Part shown: positions 56,200 through 64,000 of the stretch, one piece after another
How the letters are laid out: every line of letters starts with the position of its first letter
Position numbering within the stretch: position 1 is the stretch's first letter
Origin: Stereum hirsutum FP-91666 SS1
Taxonomy: Eukaryota > Basidiomycota > Agaricomycetes > Russulales > Stereaceae
Length of the DNA stretch: 64,000 bases
Direction of reading: 5' to 3'
NCBI RefSeq assembly: GCF_000264905.1
Contig: NW_006763133.1
Location: forward strand, 1,143,082-1,207,081
Position numbers and translations under genes: made by a program
Notes under the pieces: generated by a model
The model's database searches: none
What the model was told of the DNA's origin: nothing
What the model saw: only the letters and a program-made list of their open reading frames with translations

Positions 56200-59167
56200 G
56201 GCACTATGAGACAAAGAGGTGAGTGCGCACAATTTGTTTGACAGGTTGAGAGTTACTGTGTGATGAGGTTGTCTGCCCCTTTGCTTTGGACTCTATATAG
56301 TAGAATTTTGGGTAACCTATGTTCAGTTTCAGATATATTCAGATGCCACAGCACATTCAGTCGCAGGAGCTCCGAGCCCAATTTGCATCAACGAGGATTA
56401 TGGACCAAATCCATCATCGCAGTCAGGATACCTCGGTTAGCCAGGCAGGCTATTCGCCGTCAGAGATCACCTCAGTTGGGCGACTGGGTCTGACCAAACC
56501 GAACCAATTAGGCCACGTAGTGTCTTATACCAACATTGGGTCCCGGAAGTCAAGTTGGCTGGTTATTATCCAACATTACACCAGTACGGGTGCGAATGTC
56601 GAACCGAGTGCACTCTCGACCTCAGCGCTGGTTTGCACGCCGAAATGTTTTCGGTTGCGTACGTATCACAGCCAAACAACTTCTTGTTCTTGTTCGCACA
56701 CAGCTCAACATTCTCTTGCATTGTGCTTCCCCATCAGTATTGATCATGGCGGCTACCGCTTTGTCTGAGTGTTTTCAGTAACATCTGTGGCACCTAGTCT
56801 GTCCTAGATGTGCTTCGAACCTGATGGTCTATCTGATACCCCTCTTGGTTCAGCCTCCTGCTGGTTCACGACGGACGATATCCCCGTAGGGAATTTGTGT
56901 CTGTTTTGAATGCTTGTCTTCGTCATGATTGTGAGCTTCTATTTTACAACGTTTACAGACCTTCGACTAGGTCCTAGCGGCTTACGTATAGCAATGAAGA
57001 TAGATTCTCTTTCCGACTGATATATATATGGGCGAAACGGATATCCGAACGGTCAATAACCCCATCGACGGATCACTCCTGGTCGACATCTGAGGGATCA
57101 AGATGCACAGAATTGTTGTCTTTGTTCCGATTTCGGTATAATTTGTGTTACTTCCCATTCTCAGGCTGTCCGGCTCACAGAGTCGCAGGCGTTCGACTAT
57201 AACCCAAACAGGGGACATTGGCCTTTGTCATTTGGTGCCACCGACGAAATACAAATGCGTTTCTTGACGCAATGACTGTGTCGTACGGATTGCACGCTCC
57301 ATTCTGATGGGGATACCAACGTGTATCCGCCTTGAATGTAACACAACTCATGTGAGCAATGCCGATGCATAGAACCAGTCCTAGAATAATAGTGCGATCT
57401 GTGGTGTATTCGTTCTCTGACATCTTTCTTTGTCTTCTCGCCAACTGCGCCAACCAAATCGCCCGGTGATAACCGCGTCTTAGCGCTATTCCCGAATCAA
57501 TCACACATCCCACGTAGAGACTCATGGCTCTGGGACTTAGATGAGATGGCCACCGCTGCAGCAGTCCGAAGTACGCGAGTTCTTCCCTATGTTGCCACAG
57601 AGGATTCCGATATCACATATGACTCCATACGTTCAAACTTTTTTTCAATGTTGTTTCTCCTGTAGCGCCTTCATCAACCAGGTTCCCGCATAGCCCGACG
57701 CCGTGAGCCGGATGGAGGGATGATTCAGTTACTCAAGGGTCTCGGACTACCACCGCGGATCCTTGCCACTGATCCGAGGCGCGGGCCAGAAGTACAACTT
57801 ACTCTCCATGATGAACCTTCTACCTATATCCGGTAAATTAATAGTTTCTAGTGTTCCCCATCCATCGGTGCAAGACGTGGAACCATCAAAACAAACGAGC
57901 GCTTCCTGGATGCATCGGGAGGCCGATTCAAGAACAAAAGTATAATGCTGTGAGCGCGCCGACAAGAAGCCACATCAACAATTTCCGGTTTGACCGAGAT
58001 GTGGAATGTATTATCATGCAGCCGTGCGCGTACGTACTGTGCTTCGGTGTCAGTCATGTCTTTGTGGTTATTCTGGGGGCGGGACGGAGAGTCTGTATCA
58101 GTCTTCAACCTAGATGAACAAGAAAAAAAATTACGCAGAGGCGGCTGTCGCTCGCAATGATCTTGTCGTGGACTCGTGACGATGGGATGGGTGTGGGTCC
58201 TCGTGAGTCACGATGCTCCGAAGTGATGAATCGTCTCAATTCCGTGAACCTGGTCGATAGCTCGTTTACTGTGGATGTTTCATTGTATGCCTGGTAAAAA
58301 ATGAATTGTGGTAACCTAACACATACGTACGCCTCCGGGCGCCGTTGCTTGGACAAGTCACATAGCCTTGGTACTGCCGTAATAGTACCCTATTCATGGT
58401 CTGCCCCAGGATCGCCGTCATAGCCAGTCTAAATAATATGGACGAACGGCCAACGAAGGGCCGTGGATGTACATATAAAATGTGGCTCAGCGCATCACAG
58501 CGATGCGAAACGGTGGCGGTGGCCGCACCCCTGGATGATTAGAATGTGGCACAGACAATGCAGTCTATCGTACACTTCGACGCCCTGGCAGCCTATGACT
58601 TCGACTTTAAATGAGGTCCACACTATTTAGGACTTTCTCATCAGTGTACCGGCGCCCGAGAACATAGCAAGATATATATTTTAGCTTAGTGATGGGCGCG
58701 CCATGAAATGTATGGACATTGCATACCCTTCATAACTGAGTGGTCATCGTGCGTCACATCCACGCACCCATGTTCTCCTCAGTACCGTGACTCTATGAAA
58801 CAATCATTCGAGAGTGGACAATGCTAAACATGATACCCGTCTCATGTGCCACTAATAGCAAAGCGAGTGTAGCCACTACGAGGCCTGCGCATTCATAGAC
58901 TGGGTTAAGCATGGTATGGAGGAAACGAGGACAAGGGCGGGGGCAGGTGCAAAGATACCCGCAGTAAGCAGTCGGTGATTTGACTGGCACATATAGTAAG
59001 TCTGAGATTCTCCACCAGTCAGACAAGCAATTGCTATGTCAAAAGGAAGCACTCCAACGAATGTCGGAAACATTTGATTAGGGAGCGATAGGCGATGAAA
59101 GACGAGCGCCTCAGCGCCTGTAAGAGTTACAGAGTGTCTGCCACCAGCATGACTTGGGGTAGATCAA
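56200..59167. other. 3-kb region without a supportable gene
   Basis: Scattered short frames on both strands. Two minus-strand stretches look membrane-like (about 57175-57525 with TIILGLVLCIGIAHMSC, and 58793-59026 with CAGLVVATLALLLVA). They are short, not linked by plausible splicing, and match no family I can name; they could be remnants of an integral-membrane gene. No terminal repeats or transposon motifs seen. The left end presumably contains the IDO promoter and the right end the HIBCH 3' UTR. Confidence 0.4.
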
Positions 59168-61071
59168 TCAATATCTCCACGTAAGGTAACCCTCTTCATC
59201 CTCTTCACATCTCCGGGCAACCGTATCCATAACCTTTGCCACCACGCCGTGCTTGCCGAACTTTTGCTTCTCTACACGTTCTACCAGCTCCTGGACCGTC
59301 AGCGCCGAGGAGTCACTTGATTCATGGCTACCGCGGACCAGGCGGCTGATCTCTTCCTCGAGGGGAAGAGCCCATCGTGATGGTCTCGAGAGGGACTGAG
59401 CGAGTGGACGAAGAGGTTTGGGAATGAGGTCGGTGAGGGATTCGTAGCTTGGGGACTTAGGCGACGGGAAGAATTTTGCTTCAATATCTGAGGCGGACAC
59501 TTCCGCCAGAGTGGAAGGCTGCCAGTTTGGTCGGCCCTTTGCCCTTTCGACGAGGACAGCAGTCACTCCGGTCTTGAAGTCAGGAGAGGTGTCACCACGC
59601 TGCAATTGAGATACTTGCTTTAGCCTCGAGTATGTTAGGTGAGGACCGGATATATCGGGGGTTCGTGAGATTACGTGGGAAGAGGACGTACGCAGAAGGC
59701 AGCGGCGATATTCAGTTCCATTTCCAGGGCTTGTAGAAGGTTCATGGTTTTGCCCCTCCGGATGGCCATGAGAGCAACTTTCATGCTAGTGGGGCTCCGT
59801 TCTTCCATGGCATCAAGTGCAGCAGATGCCCAACTTGATACGGCCGTGTTGTCGCTCTCCGCATAATCTTGTAGGGCTTTGACAATGCTCTCGACCTCAT
59901 TATGGGAGAATGCGGAGTCCAGAGCATCACGGACATCGCCCGAGAGTGGTGAGGGAGGCTCCGTGTTCTCAGGATCGAAGTACAGCTCCTCCAGCGCCTC
60001 CATGATCCGCCGATTTGCTCCTTCCGACTCTTCGAGCGCAGAAAGATGTTGGAGCAGAATAGGAACGCGATGTGAAGGGATGTAATGTGTTGCAATGCCG
60101 TGTTCACTAAGTGACGAATAGGTATGAATCAGTGATGGGACCAATAACGTCAGTGAGCTCAAAGAAAGTGCACGAACAAGACCGCCCGCCCAGTGAGAGT
60201 ACTTCCTGTAAGTGCGAGGTAGGTGCCAATTTCACCATCAAGACGCGAGAGGTAGTATGATGCGCCGACATCAGGACAGTACCCGATTTTCGTTTCAGGC
60301 ATCGCGTAGACCGTCTTCTCAGTTGCCACTCGGAAGGGCGCAGGTGCCGCAAGGCCCACTCCACCGCCCACTGAGTACCAGGATTATTGAGACCGGTGAT
60401 TTGTGCAAAAGTCAAGATCTATTTCACGTAGATGCAGAGATGATGTAGATTACGACGCACTCGTTATTCCGTCCATGATCGCAACATACGGTTTTGGTAG
60501 AATGGCGAGGATGTAGTTGAGCTTGAACCTGATATGATATCCCAAAATTCATTCGTAAGATAAATTGACGAGGTAACGTCCTTACTCACTCGCGACGGAA
60601 GAATTGTATGGCCTTGTCTCTTGTCTCTTCATTCGCAGCAAACTCCACAACCTCTGCCAGAACATACACAGTGCAAAACAATTAGGCGATGCGAAGGAGA
60701 GACATACGTAGCACGTACTTGCAACATCTCCCCCTGCACAGAAAGCTCGTCCCGGTACACTTGATCCAACGATCACGTTACACAGAGTCTGTTCCCTCCA
60801 TTCCTGTACCCCCGTGCAAAGCCATGAAGTACTCGTGGGCAAGTATGAAAGTAGCCTGCTTACCTTCATCTTATTGTGCAACATTTCGATCATTGTTGTG
60901 TCCAGTGCATTGAGCTTCTTAGGTCGATTCAGCAGGTACCGACGATAAGCCAGGTTCTCCTCAAAAAGTACGGGCTCCTGAAGAAAACGAAGAGGTCAAT
61001 GACGTTTACACCCGGAAGTAGCTGCCACGCACTTGTTCAGCTTGTTCAAGTGACGAAGACGACGAAGCCAT
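59168..61071 (-). CDS. HIBCH: 3-hydroxyisobutyryl-CoA hydrolase (valine catabolism)
   Basis: Eight minus-strand exons: 61071-61033, 60977-60864, 60803-60719, 60653-60590, 60528-60461, 60370-60178, 60106-59692 and 59599-59168; 469 aa. This crotonase-fold enzyme hydrolyses 3-hydroxyisobutyryl-CoA in mitochondria during valine breakdown. Motifs in order: [28 protein letters not shown] (oxyanion hole); [40 protein letters not shown], with the Glu and Asp expected for catalysis; then across intron 6 [18 protein letters not shown]; and [16 protein letters not shown]. For exon 6 I used a GTTCGT donor because only it restores phase and the [12 protein letters not shown] motif. The predicted N-terminus ([13 protein letters not shown]) is not an obvious mitochondrial presequence. 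It is divergent from TBCE, 286 bp apart. Confidence 0.94.
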
Positions 61072-61357
61072 ATGTCTAGATACGGCCCCTAGCCTGTTAG
61101 TAGCAGATAATGAGCGTGAAGACATCCGTCGAGTAAGAGACCACATTGGAGCAATTCGACGTTGACGCCGAACGCGGGATTGGTAGGAGCGGAACGCGTT
61201 CCAGCCGAAAGGAAATCAGCTGAGACGCGTCGTAGTCCGACTACAACTGAAGCTCCCACGCTCACAAATAGCTTTACAATACCACACCCTGGTGCCACCT
61301 TCGCCACATAACCTTACCTTAGGCTCATACCACACAAGCCCATTTTGTCAACTGACC
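61072..61357. promoter_or_regulatory. Divergent promoter region (HIBCH / TBCE)
   Basis: 286 bp between two divergent start codons; it must hold both promoters. No recognised motif. Confidence 0.4.
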
Positions 61358-63708
61358 ATGACCCCTTCCATCGGGACTCGGATCGCGCTCTCTGGGTATC
61401 TGGGTACTATTAGGTATGTGGGAGAAGTTGAAGGCACCAAAGGGACTTGGCTCGGGGTCGAATGGGACGATCCCTCTCGGGGAAGGCACGATGGTGTCAA
61501 AGACGGAAAACGCTACTTCACCTGCTTGTGAGTTCAAACTCACGGTCCACATCAATCTGTACCAAAGATCAAGGCAATGAAACCTTCTAGAGTGCCGAAC
61601 TCAGGATCTTTCATCCGGCCGACGGCTACAATTGACTATGGCAAGCCATTTCTCAGGGCCCTGATCGAGAAGTACATCGAGTTGCCACAAGGATCGCAGG
61701 AGACGGTCATCCTGGGCTCCTCAAACGGTGCTATCGAAGTCGAGGCGGTTAACCTCGATAAGATCCGTGGCAAACTATCCCAGCTCGAGCGATTGCGAGC
61801 AATCAGTCTGGATAGAGAATCCGTGTCCTCTGTGGGTCCACCTGGAGAAATTCGAAGTAAATGCACGAGTAAGTTTATCACCCTGAATATCTATTCTTTG
61901 AGCCGAAGTCATTCCGTTGCAGGTGTCAAAACCCTTGATCTGTCGTACAGTCTAATACCGAGTTGGGACGTTGTTGCTCTCATAGCAGACGAACTTCCAC
62001 AGCTCGAACGTTTGGCCCTAAAGTATGCTACCCTTCAATGCTTTCACAGATGTGTTGACCGTAGGCTTGACATGTAGTGATAACCGCTTCCAACCGCTAC
62101 AGTCACCGGAATTAGCCCGCCGCGCATTCGAAAACTTGATTGAGTTGGAACTGAACAGTTCACTCGTGCCTTGGCAGGACATGCTAGAAATTGTCCACTT
62201 GATACCCTCTCTGAAGAATCTAGAGTTTGGATACAACCATCTAGAGAAACTTTGCCCTTTCACCCTTCCCTCGGGTTTTTCATCGAATTTGGAAGTTTTG
62301 AATCTATATGAAAACAAGCTATCCGACTGGGTCGACGTGACGGAAGCTCTACAGCCTTTCCCTAGGTAAGATATCTCGATTTTCTACAATGCCAGACCAG
62401 TTTGATTTGACTTTTCAGTCACCAGGCTCACAAGACTTATCCTTTCCTCGAATCCTCTCGCATTGATACCATTCCTCTCTTCAGACAAGTCATCCACCGC
62501 ACTTCTTAGCCTCAAGCATCTCGCTCTTACTTCTACGAAGATCGCGTCGTGGTCTTCTATCGACGCCTTGTCTCGCTGGTGCCCGGCCCTTGAGGGGTTT
62601 CACATTAGCGAGGTTCCTATCACAGACGAGGGTATGTCTGTTCACCTTCCTCGTACTGGTTAAGCCATATTAACTGTTCTATTCAGATAGTGAGGCTGGT
62701 CGGGCGTGGCGCCAATTGATCATCGCACGAATTCCAACACTGCTCAATTTAGATGGCACTACTGTATTTCTCTTTCGCCTACTTTTCTATTGTCCGTTGA
62801 CATAGTTCAATTTTCTGATGCATACGCAGATAACTTCTAGGCTTAGAATGGACTCCGAGCTTTTCTATCTCTCGTACATCGCACGGACGGAATGGCCTTC
62901 CGAGGATGCTTTGCGCGCTGAACATCCTCGATGGGACGAATTATGCAACTGTGCGTTTTTCTCGTGCCTTCCATTGTATGCCGTTTTGTTCATGTTATTT
63001 TGCAAATTAACGCGTCAATCATCCTGTATCCTCAAACTCGGAACGGCCTCACGATGGAACCGTTTCGCTGCCGCCTACGACGATTTTTGGGCCGTGGACC
63101 AACATGCTGCTGATGTTCATCTTGATCTTTCTATTCTCGCTTCCGTGCCTTGGCCTATTATATATGTGCAATTTCTTTGCTTGCGAAACCTTTCATCTGA
63201 TGCGACTCCCTCGGATCTTACTCACCCGGAATATGGATTCTCGTGTTTTTTATATGGCTACGCGCAGTACATGGTGCCCCGATACCGGTCGCCTCGCATG
63301 GTCCCAAGGAGGACAAACTTAGTAATCGTCTCATTCGTACGTCTCAACTCATCGACTGTTTACATTCTTCTCTTTGGTCTTTCCTTCGCAGCGAGTTTTA
63401 TAACGATTTTTTAAATAGAACTTTCAGCAACAATGACTTCCACATCACCGCCGACACCGACATCGTTATCGACACCCATTGCTGTCCGTGTCCTCCCGAC
63501 AGCCCCGCTCCGACACCTTCGCCTCAAGTTGCTGAAGTCGTTCAAAGCACCGAGGGGATCTCAAACAGAGGTGTGGTTGAAGATGGCGGATGGGAAATTC
63601 TCAGAGCTTGGTGGTGGAGGTCTGGGTGATGAGAGTGCAGAGGAAGCTCGAGAGGTAGAATGGTGGTTGGAGGAAGGGTCGGAGTTAGCTGTTTTTATCA
63701 AGAAATAG
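61358..63708 (+). CDS. TBCE: Tubulin-folding cofactor E
   Basis: Nine exons: 61358-61527, 61591-61868, 61923-62022, 62078-62365, 62426-62631, 62687-62763, 62830-62950, 63268-63336 and 63428-63708; 529 aa, almost the same length as animal TBCE. Cofactor E binds alpha-tubulin and acts with cofactors C and D to form or dismantle tubulin dimers. The N-terminal CAP-Gly domain covers residues 1-60 (LSGYLGTIRYVGEVEGTKGT then WLGVEWDDPSRGRHDG). Leucine-rich repeats run to about 340 (VKTLDLSYSLIPSWD, LIELELNSSLVPW, LEVLNLYENKLSDW, LTRLILSSNPLALIP, LLSLKHLALTSTKIASW). A TBCE-specific stretch follows (MDSELFYLSYIARTEWP). The C-terminal ubiquitin-like domain spans about 440-529 (IAVRVLPTAPLRHLRLKLLK to EEGSELAVFIKK). 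Intron 7 is 317 nt, far longer than the rest. Confidence 0.93.
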
Positions 63709-64000
63709 GGACTTCGCCGATGAAGGAGTGTGATTGTAATACTTATCGCGTACTAATGACGCGCCGCGATTTTTTCTCGGTCTATCCACAGGCATACCGA
63801 AGATAAGTTTCTTACCATAGGTTTGTTCATCACCCAACGTCGACCGTTGCCTCTCCGAACATCGTTCAGGGCGGGCGGAACTTGGGGCCAATTGAAACTG
63901 ACCTTTGAACGTTGAACGACGTGCCACTGTAAACTTCCCCGTATTTCCCACGGTTCTTGGTGCCACACCGGGCTGCGTCATACGGCCGAAGAGACGCGAT
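63709..64000. other. Right edge: TBCE 3' flank
   Basis: 292 bp after the TBCE stop. A minus-strand frame (63685-63981) overlaps the end of TBCE and shows no domain; nothing supportable. Confidence 0.5.

Noticed and set aside
57175..59026. Membrane-protein gene remnants on the minus strand
   Set aside because: Two hydrophobic stretches more than 1 kb apart with no splice-consistent link and no recognised family.
51698..63708. A functional gene cluster (for example tryptophan or amino-acid catabolism linking IDO and HIBCH)
   Set aside because: IDO and HIBCH act in unrelated pathways, with RPA1 and TBCE beside them; no transporter, regulator or tailoring enzyme accompanies them.
1..64000. CRISPR arrays, operons, riboswitches, Shine-Dalgarno sites, phage genes
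   Set aside because: None seen; spliced genes and an intron-containing tRNA show this is eukaryotic nuclear DNA.

Overview
The window looks like nuclear DNA of a filamentous basidiomycete, most likely an Agaricomycete. Its genes are dense and intron-rich. Introns are mostly 48-65 nt with GT..AG ends, and one tRNA gene is interrupted. Protein-level matches are to fungal or eukaryotic housekeeping families, and there are no operons or bacterial-type signals. I rebuilt the gene models by hand by joining exons at GT/AG sites so that phases agree and known motifs run across the joins. The species itself cannot be named from this sequence.

Layout. 1-8.0 kb is gene-poor, with nothing I can support. 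8.0-23.2 kb is a compact block: a cupin protein (-), a Cdc4-type F-box/WD40 gene (+), an Asi1/Asi3-like multi-membrane RING ubiquitin ligase (-), PGS1 (cardiolipin pathway, +), the D-aminoacyl-tRNA deacylase DTD1 (-), a second inverted F-box/WD40 paralogue (-) and a PPIL1-type cyclophilin (+). A tRNA-Trp(CCA) gene with a 13-nt intron lies at 24.8 kb, followed by an intronless F-box-like/LRR gene (-). 27-29.6 kb is rich in simple repeats. 29.6-39.2 kb holds a nucleotide-sugar transporter of the UDP-galactose type (-), a mitoribosomal MRP51-type protein (+), the NatA-associated protein HYPK (-) and UPF1 (+); the last two are head-to-head.

39.2-51.7 kb is looser. It contains an imperfect tandem duplication, a small hypothetical gene (+), a 1273-aa single-pass membrane protein of unknown function (-) and a 238-bp MITE-like inverted-repeat element. 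51.7-63.7 kb holds RPA1 (-), indoleamine 2,3-dioxygenase (-), 3-hydroxyisobutyryl-CoA hydrolase (-) and tubulin cofactor E (+).

How the genes relate. They are mostly unrelated housekeeping functions: ubiquitination, translation and mRNA quality control, replication, mitochondrial lipid and valine metabolism, tryptophan catabolism and tubulin folding. I see no biosynthetic cluster or defence-type system. The most unusual signals are: (i) two inverted F-box/WD40 paralogues that are almost identical at DNA level, introns included, across exons 2-3 but clearly diverged in exon 1, which suggests gene conversion; (ii) a non-autonomous inverted-repeat element; (iii) a long TBCE intron that is open in frame; (iv) a pure (CAA)12 tract plus an overlapping upstream reading frame just before UPF1; (v) the large uncharacterised membrane protein. 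None amounts to a proven new system.
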